A DNA stretch of 8,126 bases from an uncultured Actinomycetes bacterium (GTDB lineage Bacteria; Actinomycetota; Actinomycetes; Nanopelagicales; Nanopelagicaceae). This document shows, one piece after another, positions 1 to 6,866 of this stretch. Location of the stretch: contig CAIXPV010000082.1 in assembly GCA_903921405.1 (NCBI GenBank), positions 1-8,126 on the forward strand. The letters run 5' to 3'. Under the pieces are notes generated by a model that was not told where the DNA came from, made no database searches, and worked only from the letters and a program-made list of their open reading frames with translations. The position numbers were made by a program, and so were the translations under genes. How positions within the stretch are numbered: the first letter of the stretch is position 1; each line of letters starts with the position of its first letter.

Positions 1-2594
1 AGGCCAGTTGTTGGTTCATCTAGAACATAGATTGTTCGACCAGTAGATCTGCGTTGTAGTTCGGTAGCCAGTTTTACGCGCTGGGCTTCACCGCCTGAAA
101 GAGTTGGTGCAGATTGACCAAGGCGGACATATCCCAAACCAACATCATTGAGCGTCTTAAGAAAACGCGCGATATTTGGTACAGATTCAAAGAATGCGTG
201 AGCTTCCTCAATTGGCATATTCAATACATCGGCGATGGTCTTGCCCTTGTAATGTACTTCCAAGGTTTCGCGGTTATAACGCGCCCCGTGACAGACTTCG
301 CACGGTACATATACATCAGGCAAAAAATTCATTTCAATAGTGATGGTTCCATCACCAGAACAGTTTTCGCAACGACCACCTTTTACGTTAAAGGAGAAGC
401 GGCCCTGTTGATAGCCACGGATCTTGGCTTCGGTAGTTTCAGAAAAGAGTGCACGGACTTTGTCGAATAGGCCAGTATACGTAGCAGGGTTAGATCTAGG
501 CGTACGACCGATTGGTGATTGATCAACGTGAACAACTTTATCGAGCAAATCGACACCCGTCACACTTCGATGGCGACCGGGTACAAGTCGTGCTCCATTT
601 AATTTATTGGCAAGAGTTGTATACAAAATATCGTTTACTAACGTGGACTTACCAGAGCCGCTAACACCAGTGACTGAAACAAAGACCCCCAGTGGTACCT
701 GGACATCGATATCTTGAAGGTTATTTTCTTTAGCACCTTTAACAGTCAGCACTCGTTTGAGATCAACCGGTCTGCGTGTTTGAGGAATTGCGATTGATTT
801 GCGACCAGATAGGTATGCACCAGTGATTGACTCCTTTGATGCAATCAGCTCTTCATAGCTTCCAGAAACCACCACATGGCCGCCATGTTCACCTGCGCCA
901 GGTCCAATATCTACAATCCAGTCGGCGGTGCGAATAGTTTCTTCATCGTGTTCAACGACAATCAGAGTATTTCCAAGATCGCGCAAATGCGTCAGTGTCT
1001 CAATCAATCGCCGATTATCACGTTGATGAAGACCAATGCTTGGCTCATCGAGTACATAGAGAACTCCGACTAGTCCGCTGCCAATCTGGGTAGCAAGGCG
1101 AATGCGTTGAGCTTCTCCCCCAGATAGTGTTGCCGCTGGGCGTGCTAACGATAAATAATCAAGGCCGACATCGAGCAAGAAACCAAGGCGCGCATGGACT
1201 TCCTTCATCACGCGTTCGGCGATTTGAGCCTCGCGCTTATTGAGCTTGATATGTTTAAGAAAATCAGCGCACTCCGAAATTGAGAGTTCGGTTATCTCGG
1301 CAATATTCTTGTTGCCAATAGTTACTGCTAGTACTTCAGGCTTGAGTCGAGCCCCTTTACACACAGGACACGGAATCTGGCGCATATACGCTTCGTATTT
1401 ATCTCGGCTGTAATCGCTATCGGTTTCGCTATGTCGGCGGTGAATAAAAGGAACAACGCCTTCAAAACCGGTTGTGTAGTTCTTTGTACCGTAACGGCCC
1501 TTGTACTTCATCTTAATTTCGTATTCGTAGCCATTGATAATGGCATCGCGCGCCTTAACCGAAATCTTCTTCCATGGAGTGCTCAGGGAGAATGGCATGT
1601 CCTTGGCTAAAGCCTCTAGAAGGCGAATGAAGTAATCTGAGGATTGCCCACCAGACCATGGCGCGATCGCTCCATCGTTGATTGAAATCGAGTCATCGGG
1701 AATGATGAGATCTTCATCGACCTCAAGCTTTGTTCCGATACCTGAACACTCAGGGCAAGCGCCAAAAGGAGAGTTAAATGAGAATGAGCGAGGTTCGAGC
1801 TCTTCAAAAGACAAATTGCAGTCGTGACAAGCTAAATGCTCACTAAATGTTCGCTCTTTATCGGCCGACTTTGAGTCAACAAAATCTAAAATCACAATGC
1901 CTGACGCTAATCGCAATGCGGTCTCAATTGAGTCTGTGAGTCGAGTCTTACTCTCTGCCTTTGCGGTAAGTCGATCAACGACAACTTCAATCGTGTGTTT
2001 TTCCTGTTTCTTTAATTTCGGAACCTCTGTGAGCGCCACGACAACACCATCAACGCGCGCACGTGAATAACCCTGGGTAATAAGTTCGGCAAATAGTTCA
2101 AGGAACTCACCTTTTCGAGCACGAACAACTGGCGCTAAGACTTGAAACTTTGTTGTGGCTGGCATTGCCAGAATTTGGTCAACGATTGCTTGTGGAGATT
2201 GGCGCGACACCAATTTCGCGCATTGAGGACAGTGCGGGCGTCCTGCGCGTGCAAAGAGAAGACGAAGGTAGTCATAGACCTCAGTAATTGTGCCTACAGT
2301 GGAGCGAGGATTTCGATTTGTAGATTTCTGATCAATCGATACTGCAGGAGACAAACCTTCAATGAAATCCACATCTGGCTTATCCATCTGGCCCAAGAAC
2401 TGGCGGGCATATGCCGATAAAGATTCGACATATCGCCTTTGACCTTCCGCGAAAATGGTGTCGAAGGCTAGCGAGGATTTTCCTGAACCCGAAAGCCCCG
2501 TGAAAACAATCAGTGAGTTTCGAGGCAGCTCAATAGAGACATCTTTGAGATTGTGTTCGCGTGCTCCGCGCACAATTAGCTTATCGATACTCAC
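1..2594 (-). CDS. uvrA: UvrA, excinuclease ABC subunit A (3' end cut by window edge)
   Basis: UvrA is the damage-sensing ATPase of nucleotide excision repair; as a dimer it loads UvrB onto lesions. The 864 codons present read through without a stop or frameshift. In order: first Walker A GLSGSGKSS (residues 33-41); first zinc module C256/C259 and C280/C283; first ABC signature LSGGEAQR (490-497) and Walker B LDEPSIG (515-521); second Walker A GVSGSGKS (643-650); second zinc module C742/C745 and C765/C768; second signature LSGGEAQR near residue 830; second Walker B LDEPTTG (858-864), where the window ends. Cysteine positions sit 2-3 residues from those of E. coli UvrA (940 aa), so roughly 80-100 residues are missing. 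The start is GTG at 2594-2592, giving MSIDKLIVRGAREHNL, a typical UvrA N-terminus. It shares its first G with the last base of the uvrB TAG stop, so translation is probably coupled to uvrB. No clear Shine-Dalgarno is present; GGGG lies a few bases upstream. Confidence 0.97.
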   Translation of the reverse strand, partial: MSIDKLIVRGAREHNLKDVSIELPRNSLIVFTGLSGSGKSSLAFDTIFAEGQRRYVESLSAYARQFLGQMDKPDVDFIEGLSPAVSIDQKSTNRNPRSTVGTITEVYDYLRLLFARAGRPHCPQCAKLVSRQSPQAIVDQILAMPATTKFQVLAPVVRARKGEFLELFAELITQGYSRARVDGVVVALTEVPKLKKQEKHTIEVVVDRLTAKAESKTRLTDSIETALRLASGIVILDFVDSKSADKERTFSEHLACHDCNLSFEELEPRSFSFNSPFGACPECSGIGTKLEVDEDLIIPDDSISINDGAIAPWSGGQSSDYFIRLLEALAKDMPFSLSTPWKKISVKARDAIINGYEYEIKMKYKGRYGTKNYTTGFEGVVPFIHRRHSETDSDYSRDKYEAYMRQIPCPVCKGARLKPEVLAVTIGNKNIAEITELSISECADFLKHIKLNKREAQIAERVMKEVHARLGFLLDVGLDYLSLARPAATLSGGEAQRIRLATQIGSGLVGVLYVLDEPSIGLHQRDNRRLIETLTHLRDLGNTLIVVEHDEETIRTADWIVDIGPGAGEHGGHVVVSGSYEELIASKESITGAYLSGRKSIAIPQTRRPVDLKRVLTVKGAKENNLQDIDVQVPLGVFVSVTGVSGSGKSTLVNDILYTTLANKLNGARLVPGRHRSVTGVDLLDKVVHVDQSPIGRTPRSNPATYTGLFDKVRALFSETTEAKIRGYQQGRFSFNVKGGRCENCSGDGTITIEMNFLPDVYVPCEVCHGARYNRETLEVHYKGKTIADVLNMPIEEAHAFFESVPNIARFLKTLNDVGLGYVRLGQSAPTLSGGEAQRVKLATELQRRSTGRTIYVLDEPTTG

Positions 2595-4675
2595 TAAACC
2601 CCTGCCTCTTCCATTGAACGTAGCTCTTTCTTTAAGATCTTAATCTCATCACGCAACCGAGCCGCGACCTCAAACTGTAACTCTGCTGCAGCATTTTTCA
2701 TCTGGTCAGTCAGGGAGCCTATCAACGCCATTAAATCTTGTCGCGGCAGGGTAACCAAAGCCTTGCTGTAGAGACCGACCGATGGAGCGCTCTTTTGATT
2801 AGCCTTCTTATTGGCAGCCAATAGATCCTCGGTATCTTCAGATTCTCGGTTAATCAGGTCGGTAATATCTGCAATCTTCTTTCGAAGTGGTTGAGGATCG
2901 ACACCGCGCTCTAGGTTGTATGCAACTTGCTTGGCTCGACGACGATTTGTTTCGTCTATGGCTTTGGCCATCGAATCCGTAATGTTATCGGCATACATAT
3001 GCACTTCACCCGAAACATTTCGAGCTGCACGTCCAATTGTTTGAATCAACGAAGTCGCAGAGCGCAGAAAGCCCTCTTTGTCGGCATCTAAAATTGCAAC
3101 GAGTGAGACTTCTGGTAGATCCAAGCCTTCGCGCAGTAAGTTAATTCCAATTAATACGTCGTACTCACCTGTACGTAGCTCTCGCAGTAGTTCGACTCGT
3201 CTTAATGTATCTACCTCGGAGTGCAAGTATCTAACCCGCACACCTTTTTCTTGCATGTAATCCGTTAAATCTTCTGACATCTTTTTAGTTAAAGTCGTAA
3301 CAAGAACGCGTTCATTCTTATCAGCACGAATCTTTATTTCATGGAGCAAGTCATCAATCTGCCCCTTAATAGGTTTAATTACTATCTGAGGATCTACTAA
3401 ACCAGTCGGGCGAATGACTTGTTCAACGACATCGCCATTAACTTTGGCCATTTCGTACTTACCTGGAGTGGCCGATAGATAGAGCTTTTGTCCTGTGCGT
3501 TCTAGGAATTCTGGGAATTTTAGCGGACGGTTATCTAGCGCGCTGGGCAAGCGAAAACCATGTTCAACTAAGGTCCGCTTACGCGATGCATCGCCTTCAA
3601 ACATGGCCCCTAGTTGTGGAACGGTTACGTGGCTTTCATCAATGACGACGAGAAAATCCTCCGGAAAATAGTCAAGCAAACAATTAGGAGCAGATCCTGG
3701 CTCTCGACCATCTAAATGACGTGAATAGTTTTCGATACCACTGCAGAAACCGATCTGCTCCATCATCTCAATATCAAAAGTAGTTCTCATGCGAAGGCGC
3801 TGCGCTTCTAGAAGTTTGCCCTGTTTTTCAAAGAGATTGAGTTGAATCTGTAGTTCATCCTCAATGTCGCCAATTGCCCGTTTAATAGTCTCAGGTCCAG
3901 CTGCATAGTGAGTGGCAGGGAAAATATACATCTCTGTTTCATCGCGAATGATTTCGCCAGTGAGGGGATGTAAAGTCGAGATTTTTTCAATCTCATCGCC
4001 AAACATCTCAATGCGAATCGCGAGCTCTTCATACATTGGAATTATTTCAATGGTATCCCCACGAACTCTAAAAGTTCCGCGCTCAAAGGCCATATCGTTT
4101 CGTTTGTACTGCACATCAACGAATCGACGCAGCAGAGCATTCCGTTCGATCTCATCACCCACTCGCAAAGTGACCATTCGATCTATGTACTCCTGTGGCG
4201 TTCCAAGGCCGTAGATACACGAGACCGTTGCTACAACTATCACATCGCGACGTGTGAGAAGTGAGTTGGTAGCCGAGTGTCGAAGTCGTTCGACTTCATC
4301 ATTGACGCTGGAATCCTTCTCAATAAAAGTATCGGTCTGAGGTACGTAGGCTTCAGGCTGGTAATAGTCATAATAAGAGACAAAGTATTCAACAGCGTTG
4401 TTTGGCAAGAGCTCCCTGAACTCATTAGCCAGTTGGGCAGCCAAAGTCTTATTGGGTGCTAGAACCAATGTAGGTCGCTGAAGTTTCTCGATGAGCCAAG
4501 CAGTTGTTGCAGATTTTCCTGTACCTGTTGCACCTAAAAGAACAACATCTTGTTCACCTGCTTGAAAACGTCGTGCGATTTCAGCGATAGCCTCTGGCTG
4601 ATCACCGGCTGGCACATAATCACTAATAACTTGAAATGGCTCAACTCGGCGTTGTAAATCTGAGACTGGGCGCAT
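2594..4675 (-). CDS. uvrB: UvrB, excinuclease ABC subunit B
   Basis: UvrB is the helicase-fold protein that verifies damage handed over by UvrA and recruits UvrC for incision. At 693 aa it is full length (family about 660-720). Visible parts: Walker A GATGTGKS (48-55); the tyrosine-rich beta-hairpin that clamps DNA, YYDYYQPEAY (101-110); the UvrA-interacting region about 157-250; motif II DESH (346-349); motif III SATP (401-404); motif VI QTIGRAARN (545-553); the YAD (561-563) and RRR (578-580) motifs; and a C-terminal UVR domain (about 645-682) that contacts UvrC. All catalytic motifs look intact. The start ATG (4675-4673) gives MRPVSDLQRRVEPF, which matches actinobacterial UvrB N-termini. 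It lies 9 bases after the coaE stop with no purine-rich ribosome binding site, so translation probably depends on coupling to coaE. The TAG stop overlaps the uvrA GTG by one base. Confidence 0.98.
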   Translation of the reverse strand: MRPVSDLQRRVEPFQVISDYVPAGDQPEAIAEIARRFQAGEQDVVLLGATGTGKSATTAWLIEKLQRPTLVLAPNKTLAAQLANEFRELLPNNAVEYFVSYYDYYQPEAYVPQTDTFIEKDSSVNDEVERLRHSATNSLLTRRDVIVVATVSCIYGLGTPQEYIDRMVTLRVGDEIERNALLRRFVDVQYKRNDMAFERGTFRVRGDTIEIIPMYEELAIRIEMFGDEIEKISTLHPLTGEIIRDETEMYIFPATHYAAGPETIKRAIGDIEDELQIQLNLFEKQGKLLEAQRLRMRTTFDIEMMEQIGFCSGIENYSRHLDGREPGSAPNCLLDYFPEDFLVVIDESHVTVPQLGAMFEGDASRKRTLVEHGFRLPSALDNRPLKFPEFLERTGQKLYLSATPGKYEMAKVNGDVVEQVIRPTGLVDPQIVIKPIKGQIDDLLHEIKIRADKNERVLVTTLTKKMSEDLTDYMQEKGVRVRYLHSEVDTLRRVELLRELRTGEYDVLIGINLLREGLDLPEVSLVAILDADKEGFLRSATSLIQTIGRAARNVSGEVHMYADNITDSMAKAIDETNRRRAKQVAYNLERGVDPQPLRKKIADITDLINRESEDTEDLLAANKKANQKSAPSVGLYSKALVTLPRQDLMALIGSLTDQMKNAAAELQFEVAARLRDEIKILKKELRSMEEAGV

Positions 4676-4684
4676 TGCATAAGT

Positions 4685-5275
4685 CTAGTTTGAAGCCGAC
4701 ACTAATCCATCCCAAATATTCTCCACTTGGCGCAGCAAATCATCCTGGCTACCACTATTTTCAAGGACGTAATCGGCAACGCTCACTCTTTGCTCACGCG
4801 TGGCCTGTGCGGCGATGCGAGAATTGATCTCAGACATATGTAGCCCTTTGGCACGTAGGCGTTCAATACGTTGTTCCATATCGGCCTCTACCGTGATCAC
4901 GGTATCGAATCTATCGTGTGCCTTCTTTTCAAACAGTAAAGGGATCTCATAGATAAGTATCTGGTCGCCCGAGAGCGATTGGACCGCCTCATTGAATTCG
5001 GCAGTAACACGAGGGTGAACGATTCCCTCAAGAACTGTCATTGCCTTAGAATCATTGAAAACCAGTTCACCGAGTGCGCGTCTATCGATGTCCCCATCTT
5101 TCAAAATCGAATCGCCAAAATAGCTAACAACTTCGTCAAATCCTTCTGTGCCTCTTGAAATCACATCGCGCGCAAGCTGATCGGCATCGATTACTAAAGC
5201 GCCAAGCTCTGCGAAATATTGGGCAGCCAAAGATTTCCCACTTCCAATGCCACCTGTTAAAGCAATCACGCGCAT
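4685..5275 (-). CDS. coaE: Dephospho-CoA kinase
   Basis: CoaE catalyses the last step of coenzyme A synthesis, ATP-dependent phosphorylation of the ribose 3'-OH of dephospho-CoA, in the cytosol. The 196-aa product has the P-loop GGIGSGKS (8-15), the DADQLAR motif (30-36, with D32 at the usual catalytic aspartate), DIDRRALGELVF (62-73), HPRV (87-90), YEIPLLFE (109-116) and the lid segment RIAAQATREQR (153-163). This is the usual single-domain length. The C-terminal GrpB-like extension that I recall from mycobacterial CoaE is absent. The start ATG (5275-5273) places the P-loop at the expected distance; no Shine-Dalgarno precedes it, while a TANNNT-type -10 element (TATCCT) ends 6 bases upstream, so the mRNA may be leaderless. 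It is the first gene of a probable coaE-uvrB-uvrA operon behind the rpsA terminator. The metabolic role is unrelated to repair; the linkage follows actinobacterial gene order. Confidence 0.96.
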   Translation of the reverse strand: MRVIALTGGIGSGKSLAAQYFAELGALVIDADQLARDVISRGTEGFDEVVSYFGDSILKDGDIDRRALGELVFNDSKAMTVLEGIVHPRVTAEFNEAVQSLSGDQILIYEIPLLFEKKAHDRFDTVITVEADMEQRIERLRAKGLHMSEINSRIAAQATREQRVSVADYVLENSGSQDDLLRQVENIWDGLVSASN

Positions 5276-5281
5276 GTATAA

Positions 5282-5313
5282 AGGATAGCGTTTTGCACAA
5301 TAACCTATGTAAA
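5282..5313 (-). promoter_or_regulatory. Candidate promoter for the coaE-uvrB-uvrA operon
   Basis: On the minus strand TATCCT (5287-5282) fits the actinobacterial -10 pattern TANNNT and ends 6 bases before the coaE ATG, which would put the transcript start at or next to that ATG. The best -35-like hexamer, TTTACA (5313-5308, five of six matches to TTGACA), lies 20 bases upstream, longer than the usual 17-18, and touches the foot of the terminator stem. The site follows directly after the rpsA terminator, where the downstream operon would need its own promoter. Call by eye only. Confidence 0.35.
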
Positions 5314-5351
5314 TAGAAAAGACCCGACGTATGTGTCGGGTCTTTTCTATT
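5312..5351 (-). terminator. Rho-independent terminator after rpsA
   Basis: A perfect 17-bp inverted repeat (AATAGAAAAGACCCGAC at 5312-5328, GTCGGGTCTTTTCTATT at 5335-5351) encloses a 6-base loop. On the minus strand it begins 10 bases past the rpsA TAG stop. It has a GACCCGAC/GTCGGGTC core and a T-rich tail (TTTTCTATTT), the form of an intrinsic terminator. The A tract facing the T tract is part of the stem, so the element is symmetric and could also stop plus-strand transcription, although no plus-strand gene lies to its left. Confidence 0.9.
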
Positions 5352-5361
5352 AAGTTAACTT

Positions 5362-6738
5362 CTATTCGGTGGTAGCAACCTCTTCAACGGCTTCAACTAC
5401 GCCATCTTCTGGTGTTGCAGCAGCATCAGCGGCCTTGGCCTCTGCCTTCTGCTTCTTGTGGGCCATGAAACGCTCTTGAGCTTGAGCATATTGCTGCTCC
5501 CACTCTTCACGTGCAGTTTCAAAGCCTGGCTTCCACTCTTGGCTCTCAGCATCGAAGCCTTCTGGATAGATGAAGTTTCCTTCAGCATCATAACGCGCAG
5601 CCATTCCATATTGAGTTGGATCAAATGCTTCGATCTCAATCTCATGTCCTTCATTGGCCTGCTTAAGTGAAAGGGAGATACGACGACGCTCTAAGTCGAT
5701 ATCAATAATCTTGACGAATAGTTCATCATCAACGGCAACTACCTGCTCTGGAATCTCAACGTGGCGCTCGGCCAACTCTGAGATATGAACAAGGCCTTCA
5801 ATGCCTTCATGAACGCGGATGAATGCTCCAAATGGAACAAGCTTTGTTACAACGCCTGGCACAACCTGATTGATTGTGTGAGTGCGAGCAAATGCCTGCC
5901 ATGGATCTTCTTGTGTTGCCTTGAGAGACAGCGATACACGCTCGCGCTCGAAATCAACTTCAAGAACCTCAACGGTTACTTCATCGCCAACTTCAACAAC
6001 TTCACCTGGATGATCGATGTGCTTCCATGAGAGCTCTGAAACGTGAACGAGACCGTCAACGCCACCAAGATCTACGAATGCACCGAAGTTCACGATAGAT
6101 GAAACAACTCCTGTTCGTACTTGACCCTTTTGTAGCTGGTTCAAGAAAGTTGTACGTGACTCTGACTGAGTCTGCTCAAGGAATGCGCGACGAGAAAGAA
6201 CAACGTTGTTACGGTTCTTATCAAGTTCGATAATTCGAGCTTCAACCTGCTTGCCAATGTATGGGGTCAGATCGCGTACGCGGCGCATTTCAACAAGGGA
6301 TGCTGGCAGGAAGCCACGAAGTCCGATGTCGACGATAAGGCCGCCCTTAACAACTTCAATAACCGTTCCAATAACAACTTCGTCGCGCTCTTTCTTGCCT
6401 TCGATGTCTCCCCATGCACGCTCATACTGTGCGCGCTTCTTAGAAAGAATCAGGCGACCTTCTTTGTCCTCTTTTTGCAGAACAAGGGCTTCAATGCTTT
6501 CTCCAACTTTAACAATCTCATGTGGGTCTACATCGTGACGAATTGAAAGCTCACGTGAAGGGATAACACCTTCAGTTTTGTAGCCGATATCGACGAGAAC
6601 TTCTTCGCGACCAACTTGAACGATTGTTCCGGTAACGAGATCTCCGTCATTAAAATTTCGAATTGTTCCTTCGATTGCCGCTAGAAAATCTTCGGCTGAT
6701 CCAATGTCATTTATTGCAATTACTGGTGTTGTAGACAA
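5362..6738 (-). CDS. rpsA: 30S ribosomal protein S1
   Basis: Ribosomal protein S1 is an RNA-binding protein of the 30S subunit that helps bind and unfold mRNA. With the chosen start it is 458 aa. It carries four S1 OB-fold domains at about residues 33-101, 119-184, 205-273 and 290-359. Domains 3 and 4 share the pattern FGAF-V/I and GLVH-V/I-SEL (e.g. VNFGAFVDLGGVDGLVHVSE). Four domains, against six in E. coli, is usual for Actinobacteria. The tail (360-458) contains FDPTQYGMAARYD and IYPEGFDAES, which I recognise as the actinobacterial form, and ends in an Ala/Glu-rich low-complexity stretch. The start is set at TTG (6738-6736), giving MSTTPVIAINDIGS as in relatives, with GGAG (6747-6744) 5 bases upstream. 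The frame stays open to an ATG at 6834, but the 32 extra residues do not resemble the family and include the likely leader. The gene is transcribed away from the MFS gene and ended by a strong hairpin. Confidence 0.95.
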   Translation of the reverse strand: MSTTPVIAINDIGSAEDFLAAIEGTIRNFNDGDLVTGTIVQVGREEVLVDIGYKTEGVIPSRELSIRHDVDPHEIVKVGESIEALVLQKEDKEGRLILSKKRAQYERAWGDIEGKKERDEVVIGTVIEVVKGGLIVDIGLRGFLPASLVEMRRVRDLTPYIGKQVEARIIELDKNRNNVVLSRRAFLEQTQSESRTTFLNQLQKGQVRTGVVSSIVNFGAFVDLGGVDGLVHVSELSWKHIDHPGEVVEVGDEVTVEVLEVDFERERVSLSLKATQEDPWQAFARTHTINQVVPGVVTKLVPFGAFIRVHEGIEGLVHISELAERHVEIPEQVVAVDDELFVKIIDIDLERRRISLSLKQANEGHEIEIEAFDPTQYGMAARYDAEGNFIYPEGFDAESQEWKPGFETAREEWEQQYAQAQERFMAHKKQKAEAKAADAAATPEDGVVEAVEEVATTE

Positions 6739-6743
6739 GTGAG

Positions 6744-6747
6744 CTCC
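6744..6747 (-). promoter_or_regulatory. Ribosome binding site that fixes the rpsA TTG start
   Basis: GGAG on the minus strand lies 5 bases before the TTG codon at 6738-6736. It is the clearest Shine-Dalgarno at any gene start here and supports the TTG over the upstream in-frame ATG at 6834, which has no such site. Confidence 0.65.
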
Positions 6748-6771
6748 GTAGGGATAGATGAGTAGTAGTTC

Positions 6772-6783
6772 CCGCTTTTGCGG
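6772..6783 (-). promoter_or_regulatory. Small hairpin in the probable rpsA leader
   Basis: On the minus strand the sequence reads CCGC-AAAA-GCGG, a perfect 4-bp GC-only stem with an AAAA loop, about 35 bases before the rpsA start codon. Ribosomal protein S1 is known to regulate its own translation through leader structure in E. coli, so a leader hairpin is of interest. This one is short and may be incidental. Confidence 0.3.
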
Positions 6784-6793
6784 CTGAGGGGCA

Positions 6794-6823
6794 AGAGTAC
6801 GGTTTAAGCGTATAAAGGAGCAA
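6794..6823 (-). promoter_or_regulatory. Candidate rpsA promoter
   Basis: On the minus strand TTGCTC (6823-6818) and TACTCT (6799-6794) are separated by 18 bases and fit a sigma-70-type -35/-10 pair. A transcript starting near 6787 would have a leader of about 48 bases that includes the CCGCAAAAGCGG hairpin and the GGAG site. A second -10-like string, TATACG (6813-6808), lies nearby, so the assignment is tentative. Confidence 0.35.
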
Positions 6824-6851
6824 ATCCACTCCAAGAATCAGGCGTATTCAT

Positions 6852-6857
6852 TAGAAT
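6852..6857 (+). promoter_or_regulatory. Candidate -10 element of the MFS transporter gene
   Basis: TAGAAT differs from TATAAT at one base and ends 9 bases before the ATG at 6867. The transcript would have only about 2-4 leader bases or none, consistent with the absence of a Shine-Dalgarno. No convincing -35 is seen at 16-18 bases upstream. A short dyad, TCATT-AG-AATGA (6848-6859), covers the element and could be a regulator site, though its 5-bp arms could arise by chance. Confidence 0.45.
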
Positions 6858-6866
6858 GAGACAACT

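Noticed and set aside
114..470. Plus-strand 118-codon open frame
   Set aside because: It lies antisense to the second zinc-module region of uvrA, where every codon on the minus strand matches UvrA. The translation resembles no family I know, so it is a shadow frame.
2142..2420. Plus-strand 92-codon open frame with several cysteines
   Set aside because: It is antisense to uvrA, resembles no family I know and has no ribosome binding site. The cysteines come from reading the opposite strand.
1..2594. uvrA considered as a broken gene because it lacks a stop
   Set aside because: The frame is intact to base 3 and stops only because the window ends inside the second Walker B motif, so this is truncation by the window, not a pseudogene.
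3912..4214. Plus-strand 100-codon open frame, Ser/Arg rich
   Set aside because: It is antisense to the middle of uvrB. The Ser/Arg bias is what reverse-strand reading of this gene gives.
6206..6538. Plus-strand 110-codon open frame, Arg/Ser/Thr rich
   Set aside because: It is antisense to S1 domains 1 and 2 of rpsA and has the composition of a shadow frame.
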